This document shows, piece after piece, positions 25,825 through 34,641 of a stretch of 45,052 nt of DNA. The stretch's first letter is position 1, and each line of letters starts with the position of its first letter. Position numbers and translations under genes: made by a program. The DNA is from an uncultured Oribacterium sp. GTDB lineage: Bacteria; Bacillota; Clostridia; Lachnospirales; Lachnospiraceae. The stretch is from positions 1-45,052 of the forward strand of contig CAKQPT010000021.1 of NCBI GenBank assembly GCA_934270345.1, in the 5' to 3' direction. The notes beneath the pieces are model-generated. The model saw only the letters and a list, made by a program, of their open reading frames with translations, did no database searches and was not told the origin of the DNA.

Positions 25825-25975
25825 ATATGTACCTCCGTAGATATGGAAAGATGCGGATGAAAAGAACTGCACACCACAGAACGGACGATGTTACAGACCT
25901 GTCCGGGCGGGTGCACAGTGGAAACATTGGCCTGATGTTATGCAATATGAACAATGCTTCCAGAATCACAACTTT

Positions 25976-26044
25976 ATTTTACAGTAAAAGTCCTCCCTAT
26001 GTTAAAAGAATCGACACAAGATGTAAAAATCACTGCACAAGATG
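25976..26044 (-). promoter_or_regulatory. Surface-protein promoter with tandem 21-bp-phased activator sites
   Basis: CACAAGATG is at 26015-26023 and 26036-26044, 21 bp apart. On the minus strand TGTAAAAT (25976-25983) follows about 27 bp after the nearer site. Sequence, spacing and orientation copy those of the pilus operon promoter. Confidence 0.65.
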
Positions 26045-26075
26045 CGGACCATCTTAAGAATTTCGCAAACAATTC

Positions 26076-26098
26076 TTAATGGGGTCTGACCCCATTAA
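26076..26098. terminator. Palindromic hairpin after dhaM
   Basis: TTAATGGGGT pairs with ACCCCATTAA around CTG. The T-run is on the plus-strand side; on the minus strand, where dhaM ends, only a weak TTGTTT follows. The GGGGTCTGACCCC core resembles REP-type palindromes. A second pair, AAGAATT/AATTCTT, lies at 26057-26077. Confidence 0.55.
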
Positions 26099-26118
26099 AT
26101 TTTTCTAAAGACACGGCG

Positions 26119-26502
26119 TCACGGCAGCTTCTTCATGTCGCGTACCGTGGCGAGCTCCTCCATGATTTCTTCCATCGAGCTGCCGGCGGAGGCCTCGACC
26201 GTGGCGGCGACTGCGCCCTCCACGAGCGGGCAGTCCGCCATCACGAGCTTACGCTCCGGCATGAACTCGAGGACCATCTCCGTCGTCATCACCGCGGAGC
26301 CCATGTCCATGAGGATGATCACGCCGTCGTCCGAGTAGATGTCGTCGATGGCCGCCGAGATCTTCTCGAAGCTGGTGCCGAAGCTGCCGTCCTCGAGACC
26401 ACCGGCTGCGCGGATCGGAACGCCGTCTGCCATCATTTTCGTGAGCTCGACGACGCCCTCTGCGAGGGTCTTACTGTGCGAAACGATTACAAATCCGACC
26501 AT
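26119..26502 (-). CDS. dhaM: DhaM, phosphoryl donor subunit of PTS-dependent dihydroxyacetone kinase
   Basis: 127 residues, a single EIIA-mannose-type domain. H9 in VIVSHS is the phosphorylated histidine; GVIILMDMGSAVMTTEM and ADCPLVEGAVAATVEAS are further family segments. It takes phosphate from HPr and passes it to ADP bound to DhaL. It lacks the extra HPr and EI-like domains of the E. coli protein, as is usual in Gram-positive bacteria. It is the third gene of dhaKLM, 9 bp after dhaL. Confidence 0.93.
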   Translation of the reverse strand: MVGFVIVSHSKTLAEGVVELTKMMADGVPIRAAGGLEDGSFGTSFEKISAAIDDIYSDDGVIILMDMGSAVMTTEMVLEFMPERKLVMADCPLVEGAVAATVEASAGSSMEEIMEELATVRDMKKLP

Positions 26503-26511
26503 ACCCGTACC

Positions 26512-27135
26512 TCACACACGCTCGGCGACGACCTTCAGCATCATCGTAAAAGAGGTCGCACCCGGATCCTGGTGACCGATGCTGCGCTCGCCGAGATAGC
26601 TTGCGCGGCCCTTCGTCGCGATGATGGTCTTCGTGTACTCCACACCCTGCTCGGCTGCGGACACGGCCTCGGCCAATGCTTCCTTCGTACTCTTACCGCC
26701 CTCCAGCGCGGACTTCAGCGCGTCACGTGCCGGGATCATGGCGTCGAGCATCGTCTTCTCACCCGCCACGGCCTTGCCACGAAGCTGAACGCCGGCCACG
26801 AAGGCATCGAGGATCGTTACGAGATCCTGCGCAGCAAGTTCTGTCTTTCCGGCGAGCTCCTTGCCGGCCTGCATGAACGCAGTGCCATACAGTGGACCGG
26901 ATGCACCGCCGACGGTTGAAACGAGGGCCATACCGACGGTCTTCAGCATCGTGCCGATGTCCTTCCCCTCCATCGTCGGGCGCTTCTGCTCGACCGCTGC
27001 GAAGCCACGCGCGAGATTGATGCCATGATCACCATCGCCGATCACATTGTCCAGCTCCGTGAGAAAAAGCTTCTCCTCTGTGATCTTCTCGCCGATCGCA
27101 TGCAGGATCTCCAGTACCTGTTCCTGATTTACCAT
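26512..27135 (-). CDS. dhaL: DhaL, ADP-binding subunit of dihydroxyacetone kinase
   Basis: 207 residues, an all-helical nucleotide-binding barrel. The metal-nucleotide motif NVIGDGDHGINLARGF is at about residues 30-45, followed by GGASGPLYGTAF (about 75-90) and DPGATSF near the end. It holds ADP as a permanent cofactor that is rephosphorylated by DhaM. The ATG at 27135 follows AAAGGAG; longer in-frame extensions into the dhaK spacer have no ribosome binding site. It is separated from dhaK by 137 bp that can form two hairpins. Confidence 0.93.
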   Translation of the reverse strand: MVNQEQVLEILHAIGEKITEEKLFLTELDNVIGDGDHGINLARGFAAVEQKRPTMEGKDIGTMLKTVGMALVSTVGGASGPLYGTAFMQAGKELAGKTELAAQDLVTILDAFVAGVQLRGKAVAGEKTMLDAMIPARDALKSALEGGKSTKEALAEAVSAAEQGVEYTKTIIATKGRASYLGERSIGHQDPGATSFTMMLKVVAERV

Positions 27136-27167
27136 ATATTTGTCTCCTTTAAGTCTGGAATGATACG

Positions 27168-27254
27168 CAGCCCGCAGCTTCAGTGCGCGGGCTGTGTCTG
27201 TCGTCTCTATACGATTGCAGAAAGTCGCGCAGTACACTTATGCTGAACTGCGCG
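27168..27254 (-). other. Two hairpins between dhaK and dhaL
   Basis: CAGCCCGC (27168-27175) pairs with GCGGGCTG (27187-27194), and CGCGCAGT (27226-27233) with ACTGCGCG (27247-27254). Neither is followed by a T-run. Likely an RNA processing or stabilising site that sets the ratio of DhaK to DhaL. Confidence 0.6.
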
Positions 27255-27272
27255 TATTTCCTTCTGCACGGC

Positions 27273-28262
27273 TTATGCCTTAAATGCGATGGTATCTGCG
27301 TGTGCGTCGAGAAGCTGCTTCAGCTCGTCATCGAGGCGGAGCAGGGATACCGAGAAGCCCTCCATCTCGAGGGAAGTCATGTACTCGCCGACGAAGGTCT
27401 TATATACCTTGATGCCCTTCGCTGCCAGCACATCCGCCACATGATTGTTGATGATGAAAAGCTCCATCAGCGGCGTCGCGCCGGAGGAGTTCACCATCAC
27501 CGCGACCTCCTGACCAGCGTAGTCGATATCTGCGAGGATCTTCTCGAGGATATGATCGACGATCTCATCTGCCGGACGGATCTTCTCCTTATGTGTACCC
27601 GGCTCGCCATGGATACCGATGCCAACTTCCATCTCATCCTCACCGAGCTCGAAGCCAGGCTTGCCGGCTGCCGGAACCGTACACGGGCGAATCGCGACAC
27701 CCATGGTACGAACATTGTCCACCACCTTCTGTGCAACGCGCTGCACTTCCTCGAGCTCTGCACCCTCTTCTGCCTTCGCGCCCGCGATCTTGTGAACGAA
27801 AACCGTGCCGGCAACGCCACGACGGCCGACGGTATAGAGTGAACCATCGACAGCGACGTCATCGTTTACCACGACCTGTGCCACCTTGATGTCATCCATC
27901 TGCGCCATGTCACCAGCCATCTCGAAGTTCATGACATCACCGGTGTAGTTCTTGATCACCATCAGCACGCCCTTCTCGGTCGCGACAGCCTTGATGCCCT
28001 CGTAGATCTGATCCGGCGTCGGCGATGTAAATACCGCACCTGCCACTGCTGCATCAAGCATACCGGTGCCGACATAGCCGCCATGTGCCGGCTCATGACC
28101 GGAACCACCGCCGGAGATCAGGGCTACCTTCCCCTCCTTCTTCTCCGTACGCACGACGACATTGCCGCAGTCCAGCTTCCGAACATACTGCGGGAACGCC
28201 TTTACCATACCCATGGTCATCTGATCCTCTACCAGTTCCACCTGATTGATGAATTTCTTCAT
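27273..28262 (-). CDS. dhaK: DhaK, dihydroxyacetone-binding subunit
   Basis: 329 residues. SGGGSGHEPAHGGYVGTGML (about 45-65) forms the substrate pocket; the histidine of GIGIHGEPG (about residue 216) binds dihydroxyacetone covalently as a hemiaminal. The complex makes dihydroxyacetone phosphate from dihydroxyacetone, feeding glycolysis. I start it at 28262, after AGGAGG. No glycerol dehydrogenase, glpF or DhaS/DhaQ regulator is nearby. Confidence 0.94.
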   Translation of the reverse strand: MKKFINQVELVEDQMTMGMVKAFPQYVRKLDCGNVVVRTEKKEGKVALISGGGSGHEPAHGGYVGTGMLDAAVAGAVFTSPTPDQIYEGIKAVATEKGVLMVIKNYTGDVMNFEMAGDMAQMDDIKVAQVVVNDDVAVDGSLYTVGRRGVAGTVFVHKIAGAKAEEGAELEEVQRVAQKVVDNVRTMGVAIRPCTVPAAGKPGFELGEDEMEVGIGIHGEPGTHKEKIRPADEIVDHILEKILADIDYAGQEVAVMVNSSGATPLMELFIINNHVADVLAAKGIKVYKTFVGEYMTSLEMEGFSVSLLRLDDELKQLLDAHADTIAFKA

Positions 28263-28308
28263 GCTTTTCACCTCCTGTTTGTGCATTTTCACGAATTCTG
28301 ATACACCG

Positions 28309-28337
28309 AGCGTACCATGTTTTGAGGCAGAAATCAA
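28309..28337 (-). promoter_or_regulatory. Possible dhaKLM promoter
   Basis: TTGATT (28332-28337) and TACGCT (28309-28314) are 17 bp apart on the minus strand. No terminator is visible after the preceding pectin gene, so read-through into dhaK is also possible. Confidence 0.4.
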
Positions 28338-28362
28338 TTGACAGGATGAGCGGAGTGTTGTT

Positions 28363-30417
28363 TCATTTTCTCTCTTTCATCTTTTTCTTATCTGCATGAA
28401 AATCCAGGTAAGAAGCATCTGGATAAGAATACTCCCCACGATAGTTGGAAGCGTTATATATTGGAAACTGTACTGGATGGTAAGTCTGAGATTTCGGACA
28501 ATCGTCCTGAGTATAAATGTACATAGAATGATAGTCCCATACCACTAGCTCATCTCTCTCATCTCCGGTCAAATCCAGTGACTCACAACACAGAACCGGA
28601 TGCCCATCATCTGGAAATTCGACTGCACGGATGCCTTTACCACTTATCAAGCCACCCTTTTGCGTGTCCGCATTCGTCAAGATCAATTCCGTACCATCTC
28701 CATCCCAGTTTACAGGAGCCAGAATGTTACCATTCAGCTCATTTTCCATCTCCCAAATTTGATTACCGTAACAATCATAAAGGAAGATCACCCCCTGATG
28801 TCCCCAGAAGTTGGTAACCACGATTTCTCTTCCTTCCAGCTCCGGACAATAGTTAGCGATGGATACACGCTGTGCATGACCGATCATATCTCTTGCAACG
28901 ATATTTCCATAAAAATCGCCGATAAAGAAGCCCTCTGTACCTGAAACGCAAGCAAAATGGCCTTCATCGTTACCTGGCATCCATTTTCCTGCTACGATCT
29001 CGTCTGTGTGGTCATCTGAAATCGGATAACTCCACAGTAGTTTGCCATCACTGTCTAACAATCTATAGCCCACCAGCAGTTCATCTTTCCCATCTCCATC
29101 AATATCGATCGGAAGCGGACAATGACCAGTGTTCGTTGGGCTCTTATATTTCCACATAACATTCAGATTTTCGTCCAGAGCATAAATCCGACAGTAACGG
29201 TCTTTGATCAGAATATCTGCTGGTTTCTCTTTACCACGGAAGTTGCAAATTCGAATGCCATCTGGGTTAATCCGCTCAAAAGCATATATCTGGTATGGGA
29301 CACCTATCAAGTCCGAGTCTTCATCATCAGATAATGGTGTTTTGGCAGATTTTTTGATCGTTCCTGTCTCACCATCCAGAATTCGAATCTCGAAGTCCCA
29401 TCCTACGATAACTTCGTCTTTTCCATCTCCATCGATATCATAAACCTGAAATGGCATATCTGCAGATACTTTGCCAAGCTTTTCTGTTTGATCCGAAGGC
29501 TCTCCCAACTGCCACAATACGTTCCCCTCTAAATCAATAGCAGTCATGCAACTGATAAAACCATATGCATCACGGCTAACTCTCTTCTGCATCTGTGCCA
29601 AAACCACATACCACTCATCCGTACCAGTCAGATGACCGAATCGAATTTGACGACTGGTCCCAAAATTTTTCAGATCTATCTTTTTCCAAAGTTTCATCTT
29701 TGGATGTTTGTTCATTTCCTCATTTTCTGCTTCGTTTGCTGCAAGTTCTGCCGCTTCAATTTCATGCTTCGTTTTCTCAGATACACATACCTTAAAATCT
29801 GTAAATCTGGATGGACAATCTGCCGTAATTCCAACCTTTCCGCCTCTTGCCACAAGATCATCCTCTACGCAAAGCAATTCCTGGTCGTCAACGTAAAGCT
29901 TTGCAGTACGACCATCACAATCCACTTTCAAACGATATTCCTGGTCACAATTATGCGGAAAAGAAGCTTCTTTCAAGACCTGAATTTCTTCTTTATGACG
30001 ATAAGCTACTGCTACTGTATCTTTTCCTTCGAGGTAGAATACCAAGGTATCAATACTGTGATTCATACTGAACACTAGTCCTGCCATTCCCTTTTGGGAA
30101 AGACGTCGGAGAGAAACTGACACCTCATAATTCTTCCACTGGTGTTTTCCCGTTTCTAGTGTTGGAAACATCCGATGAGGCCGATTTTTCTCGATGCGCA
30201 TGGACTCCATGAAATGTCTTCCATCTCGCTCTGTAATCAACCAAGTCGGGCCGGTTCCATTGTAAGTATAATTACAAACCATATCTACCCAGTTGCCATG
30301 GTAGCCATCCTCTACCACATATTGGTATTCTCCCATAGCTGTATGGTCTTTGTCATACGGAAACTCTCCAATAGGAAAATCTTTAAAATCTTCGCTGCTC
30401 AACACAACATTTTTCAT
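28363..30417 (-). CDS. Rhamnogalacturonan-lyase-like beta-propeller protein (cytoplasmic)
   Basis: 684 residues with no signal peptide. Residues 1-215 look like a concanavalin/laminin-G-type sandwich (YEVSVSLRRLSQKGMAGLVFSM...). The rest has propeller repeats with calcium-binding loops: DIDGDGKDEVIVGWD, DIDGDGKDELLVGY, WDGDGTEL, DLTGDERDELVVWD. Such DxDGDGKDE blades occur in PL11-type rhamnogalacturonan lyases and FG-GAP proteins. Context (PL22 lyase, YesMN, sugar importer) favours action on rhamnogalacturonan or pectin oligosaccharides after uptake. Exact activity, or even catalysis, is not certain. Start has AGGGG 9 nt upstream. Last gene of the pectin operon. Confidence 0.65.
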   Translation of the reverse strand: MKNVVLSSEDFKDFPIGEFPYDKDHTAMGEYQYVVEDGYHGNWVDMVCNYTYNGTGPTWLITERDGRHFMESMRIEKNRPHRMFPTLETGKHQWKNYEVSVSLRRLSQKGMAGLVFSMNHSIDTLVFYLEGKDTVAVAYRHKEEIQVLKEASFPHNCDQEYRLKVDCDGRTAKLYVDDQELLCVEDDLVARGGKVGITADCPSRFTDFKVCVSEKTKHEIEAAELAANEAENEEMNKHPKMKLWKKIDLKNFGTSRQIRFGHLTGTDEWYVVLAQMQKRVSRDAYGFISCMTAIDLEGNVLWQLGEPSDQTEKLGKVSADMPFQVYDIDGDGKDEVIVGWDFEIRILDGETGTIKKSAKTPLSDDEDSDLIGVPYQIYAFERINPDGIRICNFRGKEKPADILIKDRYCRIYALDENLNVMWKYKSPTNTGHCPLPIDIDGDGKDELLVGYRLLDSDGKLLWSYPISDDHTDEIVAGKWMPGNDEGHFACVSGTEGFFIGDFYGNIVARDMIGHAQRVSIANYCPELEGREIVVTNFWGHQGVIFLYDCYGNQIWEMENELNGNILAPVNWDGDGTELILTNADTQKGGLISGKGIRAVEFPDDGHPVLCCESLDLTGDERDELVVWDYHSMYIYTQDDCPKSQTYHPVQFPIYNASNYRGEYSYPDASYLDFHADKKKMKERK

Positions 30418-30465
30418 TGTATATTCCCCTTCTATCTTGAATTAAAATCTATTATTCACCCTTAT

Positions 30466-31917
30466 TTAACAACCTGCTTCTGCTGTAAAAACGCCCTGAA
30501 ACTCGTTGAACTTTGTTTCTTCTGTTTTCCGCATAAGAACCGTCATGGTTCCATCTTCCGCAAACACAAGTTTAAAATGTATCGAAGCAACACATTCGTC
30601 AATCAGCTGACAGCATACGTAGAATGTATCTCTACTGCACCAAGCGCCAGATGAAGCGCATAACTGATGATACTCTGGGAACATCCCGACCAGATTATGT
30701 CCTATACCAAATGGAATCTGATGAATTCCACGCTCATTTTCATATTCCAGAACGCCACTCTGATTTGTTCTCAAGTATAAGCGCATCCGATAAAATCCTT
30801 CTTTGTTTACATAGAATTTGTAATCTTTTCCATTTATCAACTCAGCGACATTCTCTCCACCACAATCTTCAAGAGTTGAAAGTGCCAGTTGCTCACATTT
30901 CACTTTCCATGCCTTTTGGTCTGTTTCTTCTAATTCTTGAAGCGGCTGATCAGATAGTTGCTCAAAGATTTCTGTCTGGATCAGATTCAAAATCATATCA
31001 CTTCCATTGGGAATTCCTTGAGTATCCGCAGTCAGTGTAATCACCATATCCTGCTCCGGAAAACACATGGTATCCTGACTTCCCATACCAATCATGGCAA
31101 AACCATCTCCTGGCATTTTCCAGAATTGGAATCCATAACCCCAGTCTCGTAAAGAACTCATAACAGTCGGAGTCTGAAACCTAAGTGCCTGATCTAAGTA
31201 TTCTTTCGGATAAATCTGTCTACCAGTTTCTTTCCCATAATCATCTGGATGCTTTCCTTCGTTTAGTAGCATCAAACCCACTTTTAACATATCTGTTGGT
31301 TTTGCCATTAAACCAGTACCGCCCATGGAAACACCGAATGGGTCTTCCATAATGTAGCTTTCTTCTGAAAAGCCAATCTGTCTTAGAACGCGGTCCTTTA
31401 AGAAATCCAGTAATTTCTGTCCCGTCAGCTTCTCAACCAAAGCACATAAAGTATGAGATGCAGACGTGTCATACATAAAGATCTGTCCCGGACGATGAGT
31501 CGGTAACGTCTGAAAAAAGCTTCTGACCCAGTTTTCTGTGGTGCTGGTCTTATTATACGTAGTCATATTGTGACAGGTTTCCATCCGTAGCATGTCTTTA
31601 ATCGTCATCTCTTCCAGCCACGGATGCACTCTTCCTGGAAGATACTCCGTAAAATATTGGCATATTTTATCATCTAGATGAATCACCCCATCCGAAACTA
31701 AAATCCCTATAGCAAGAGATACGTAGCTCTTAGTCTCTGAAAACATCCGATGCAATGTATCTTTTCCATACGGCTGATAATAAGCTTCCAGCACTATATA
31801 TCCATGTCTGGCAATCAAAATACTATGCACCGGTATTTTCTGTTCTTTTAATTTATCAACAAAGCGCTCTAAAGCTTTGCTTGGAATTCCCTGTTTTTCT
31901 GGTGTGCTGGTTTTCAT
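30466..31917 (-). CDS. Serine hydrolase, beta-lactamase/penicillin-binding fold
   Basis: 483 residues. The active-site SxxK is S60-E-T-K63 (MFSETKSYVSLAIG), and the second motif YDT takes the place of the YxN tyrosine. A C-terminal beta domain of about 130 residues follows. There is no signal peptide, so it acts in the cytoplasm and is unlikely to be a resistance enzyme; cytoplasmic members of this fold often are esterases. In this operon it may remove acetyl or other esters from pectin oligosaccharides (inference). I start it at ATG 31917, with AGGAG 9 nt upstream, 26 bp after the PL22 gene. Confidence 0.75.
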   Translation of the reverse strand: MKTSTPEKQGIPSKALERFVDKLKEQKIPVHSILIARHGYIVLEAYYQPYGKDTLHRMFSETKSYVSLAIGILVSDGVIHLDDKICQYFTEYLPGRVHPWLEEMTIKDMLRMETCHNMTTYNKTSTTENWVRSFFQTLPTHRPGQIFMYDTSASHTLCALVEKLTGQKLLDFLKDRVLRQIGFSEESYIMEDPFGVSMGGTGLMAKPTDMLKVGLMLLNEGKHPDDYGKETGRQIYPKEYLDQALRFQTPTVMSSLRDWGYGFQFWKMPGDGFAMIGMGSQDTMCFPEQDMVITLTADTQGIPNGSDMILNLIQTEIFEQLSDQPLQELEETDQKAWKVKCEQLALSTLEDCGGENVAELINGKDYKFYVNKEGFYRMRLYLRTNQSGVLEYENERGIHQIPFGIGHNLVGMFPEYHQLCASSGAWCSRDTFYVCCQLIDECVASIHFKLVFAEDGTMTVLMRKTEETKFNEFQGVFTAEAGC

Positions 31918-31943
31918 TTGTTTATGCTCCTGTCTTATAAACT

Positions 31944-33113
31944 TCAAATATCTTCTGGCACATCTACTAAGAAAAGATTATCATGCCATTCATCCGTATC
32001 TGCCGCATATAGCAGCTTCTTACCATTCCAGCTGAATGTCGGATGGCAGTGAGATCTCTGATAATGCCAAGTAGTATTATGATTTGCCAGAACTTTCATC
32101 TTCGCTTTTCCATTCTTATCCGGTTTAATCAGCAGGATATCTTCTACTGCATCCCCTACGAACATGGACATATCGCCATTTGCAAAATAGTGATTACAGT
32201 AGAATGGCATATCTATCTTCCGATATACGGTTCCATCTTTATGAGCAAAGCCAAAGTATGGTGTTTCTGTACTCATATTTTGAGAAGCATATACCTGGCT
32301 CTTGGAGTTGGAAATCGTTCCATCATGACCCCCTCGGCGATTATCAAAAATAATGTCCCCTTTCTGGGACCAGAACTCATGGCCGACACAATCATCCTCC
32401 GTTTGACGGAAGCATGGCCAAAAATCTCCAGTCTTCATGTTGATCAACCAGATTCTCTGTTGAACATAATTCCACGGTCCTTCATGACAGAACATTGCTA
32501 TCTCTGGATCATCCGGAGAAAACTGAAAATGACTCAACCAATGTGTATCTCTAAATACATCATGAAATTCACTTCCGTCTAAACGCAGCATGGAAACACG
32601 GCCATCTTTAGTTGCAAACATTTTTTCCTTAAACCCTGCATAGTTCGGGCCTCCGTCTGGAAGAGCATCCACATCCTCATTCCGATTGAATCCGATCCAC
32701 TGCTTGTCACAGCTAAAGGACAGCTGTGTTATCAGCATATGATCTTTATCCGTATAAATAAGTTTGTTTTCTCTCGTTTTTGTATTGTAAAGATGGATAT
32801 TACTCTCAGTTACATAGGCTATATACTCACTATCTGGAGTTTTCGTGATTTTTCCAAATTCAATTCCTTTCGGGTCATCCGTCAGCTGCTCCATTTCGCC
32901 ACTCTCAAGATTCATTTTGAACAAGTTAAATATTTCCGTTTCTTCATGCCCACGATTGGATAAGAAATAAATCGTTTCTCCATCCAGATCAAAAGAGTTC
33001 TCTGTAAAATAAAAATGAATATTAATTCCATGATTAGTTAACTGCGTGATTCTTGCTCCACTTTTTATATCTGTAAACATTCTCTTCTCAGACGCATATT
33101 TTGTTCCTACCAT
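31944..33113 (-). CDS. Oligogalacturonate lyase (PL22 family)
   Basis: 389 residues, a seven-bladed propeller lyase that splits unsaturated and saturated digalacturonate into 5-keto-4-deoxyuronate monomers. The metal site is visible: Q352, H355 and H357 in YQRSHCHPTF, and H308 in PFYCNHYF. H245 (DCVGHEFWS) matches the proposed catalytic base and R220 (VQQRIW) a substrate-binding arginine of the family. Length is typical and there is no signal peptide, as expected for a cytoplasmic enzyme working on imported oligomers. The ABC importer genes lie directly upstream, beyond a strong hairpin. Confidence 0.92.
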   Translation of the reverse strand: MVGTKYASEKRMFTDIKSGARITQLTNHGINIHFYFTENSFDLDGETIYFLSNRGHEETEIFNLFKMNLESGEMEQLTDDPKGIEFGKITKTPDSEYIAYVTESNIHLYNTKTRENKLIYTDKDHMLITQLSFSCDKQWIGFNRNEDVDALPDGGPNYAGFKEKMFATKDGRVSMLRLDGSEFHDVFRDTHWLSHFQFSPDDPEIAMFCHEGPWNYVQQRIWLINMKTGDFWPCFRQTEDDCVGHEFWSQKGDIIFDNRRGGHDGTISNSKSQVYASQNMSTETPYFGFAHKDGTVYRKIDMPFYCNHYFANGDMSMFVGDAVEDILLIKPDKNGKAKMKVLANHNTTWHYQRSHCHPTFSWNGKKLLYAADTDEWHDNLFLVDVPEDI

Positions 33114-33143
33114 GTCTCTCCCTCTCGGTTATGTTTAACTATA

Positions 33144-33184
33144 AAAGACAGGGGCACATCTTACATTCGTGTGCCCCTGTCTTT
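33144..33184 (-). terminator. Hairpin between solute-binding protein and PL22 genes (attenuator)
   Basis: A perfect 15-bp stem (33144-33158/33170-33184, core GACAGGGGCACA) has an 11-nt loop. The minus strand continues CTTTTATAG, a short T-run, so read-through into PL22 is likely. It would allow more solute-binding protein than enzyme. Confidence 0.75.
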
Positions 33185-33228
33185 CTTTATTTTTTTATTT
33201 AGCTGCTATACCTGGCACCTATTCTGTT

Positions 33229-34611
33229 TTAATTTGCCATATAGTTCGCATATGCCTCATTCAAATATTCTGCCCACATATCAAGTAATTCCTTTGCTGT
33301 CATATCACCAGACATAACGGACTGGATACCTGGCTCAATATAAGTAGAGTTAATGCTGCCCCACTCAGGAAGATATGATGGAGAAGTATAGGTTAAGCAA
33401 TTATCCTGACTGGTTGTTTCGATTGCGCACTGTATATGCTGCATATCCTTCATCCAATCATCATTGTAACATGCGGTGTTGGTTGGAAGCTGACCAATCG
33501 ATTTATTCCAGTAGCTATTTGCTTCCTGTCCACACATATATGTGATCCATTTCCAGGCAGCTTCCTTGTTCTTACAGGTATCAAACATTGCTAAACCTGT
33601 AATAGCGCCACCGAAGTTGACATATTTTCCATTTGCTGCTGTTGGAAGTGGATTTGCTGTAAATCCTGTTGTTCCACCAAACGCAGTTACATGGCTACCA
33701 TAAGATCCAAGGTTATGCGTAAGCATCGCTGATACGCCTGAATCAAAGTTTGCGGAAATCTCTTTATAACCTGCGGTAATATCGCTTTCCGGAGTGTACT
33801 CGCCATATAAGCCAAGGTATTTTTCAAGGAACTCGACTGCCTCATCACAGTTAATGGTAGCCTTACCATCCTTGTCAAATACTTCATTGGTTCCTAAGTA
33901 AGAATAGATAAAGTCAATTAAAATTGCCGGAGATGAAGCGCCACCACGAATAGTATATCCGTACTGTCCCTTATCTTTATCTGTTAATAATTTGGCATCT
34001 TCAAAAAACTCATCCCAGGTCTTTGGTGCTTCCAAACCAGCCTTTTCAAACATTTCATCATTTGTCCACAGGGTAATAAAGTTGGCAGAAGTTGGCATCA
34101 TATAAAGTTTTCCATCTTTATTTTGTGTACGACATATCTGGATATAACCATCTTCCATATCCTTGGAGCCATCCCATGCAGCAAACATATCATCCAGTGC
34201 AACGCAATGATTCTGGCCAATCAGCGTAGCTGCCCAAGCATTATTAAAGCCTCCAACATCTGGTGTCTCTCCAGCAGCGATTGCCGTCTGATACTTTGAA
34301 AGCGCATCTCCAGAAGAAAGTCCTAAATACTCAATGTGAATATCTGGGTTTTCTTTTTCGAAGTTTTCGATAATATCCATGTAATACTGAGTTCTTTGAT
34401 CACCTGCATTCTCATCCCAGAAGGTGACCGTTACCTTATCTCCAGAAGCTGCTGTTTCTTCTTTTGCCGCCTCAGTTGAATCCGATTTCGCCGCCTCTGT
34501 TGCTGCCGCGGTCGTTCCTCCAGCACTGTCTCCAGCCCCACCGCAGGCTGCCAGCGAAGCTGTCATTGTTGCTGCCATTGCGCATGCCAATACCTTTTTC
34601 ATTTTTTTCAT
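33229..34611 (-). CDS. ABC sugar transporter solute-binding lipoprotein
   Basis: 460 residues. A lipoprotein signal (MKKMKKVLACAMAATMTASLAAC) ends in the lipobox LAAC, followed by a Gly/Ala/Thr/Glu linker to about residue 55. Then comes a family-1 extracellular binding fold (VTVTFWDENAGDQRTQYYMDIIENF..., FNNAWAATL, LYMMPTSAN, AWKWITYMCG). It sits on the outer membrane face and delivers oligosaccharides to the two permeases encoded just upstream. Genome context points to pectic oligosaccharides. AAAGGAG lies 7 nt before the ATG. Confidence 0.9.
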   Translation of the reverse strand: MKKMKKVLACAMAATMTASLAACGGAGDSAGGTTAAATEAAKSDSTEAAKEETAASGDKVTVTFWDENAGDQRTQYYMDIIENFEKENPDIHIEYLGLSSGDALSKYQTAIAAGETPDVGGFNNAWAATLIGQNHCVALDDMFAAWDGSKDMEDGYIQICRTQNKDGKLYMMPTSANFITLWTNDEMFEKAGLEAPKTWDEFFEDAKLLTDKDKGQYGYTIRGGASSPAILIDFIYSYLGTNEVFDKDGKATINCDEAVEFLEKYLGLYGEYTPESDITAGYKEISANFDSGVSAMLTHNLGSYGSHVTAFGGTTGFTANPLPTAANGKYVNFGGAITGLAMFDTCKNKEAAWKWITYMCGQEANSYWNKSIGQLPTNTACYNDDWMKDMQHIQCAIETTSQDNCLTYTSPSYLPEWGSINSTYIEPGIQSVMSGDMTAKELLDMWAEYLNEAYANYMAN

Positions 34612-34641
34612 AGCTCTTCTCCTTTGTATACTTTTAAGGGA

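Noticed and set aside
30466..31917. Beta-lactamase resistance gene
   Set aside because: It has the SxxK fold motif but no signal peptide, and it sits in a pectin-use operon; a cytoplasmic esterase-type role is more likely.
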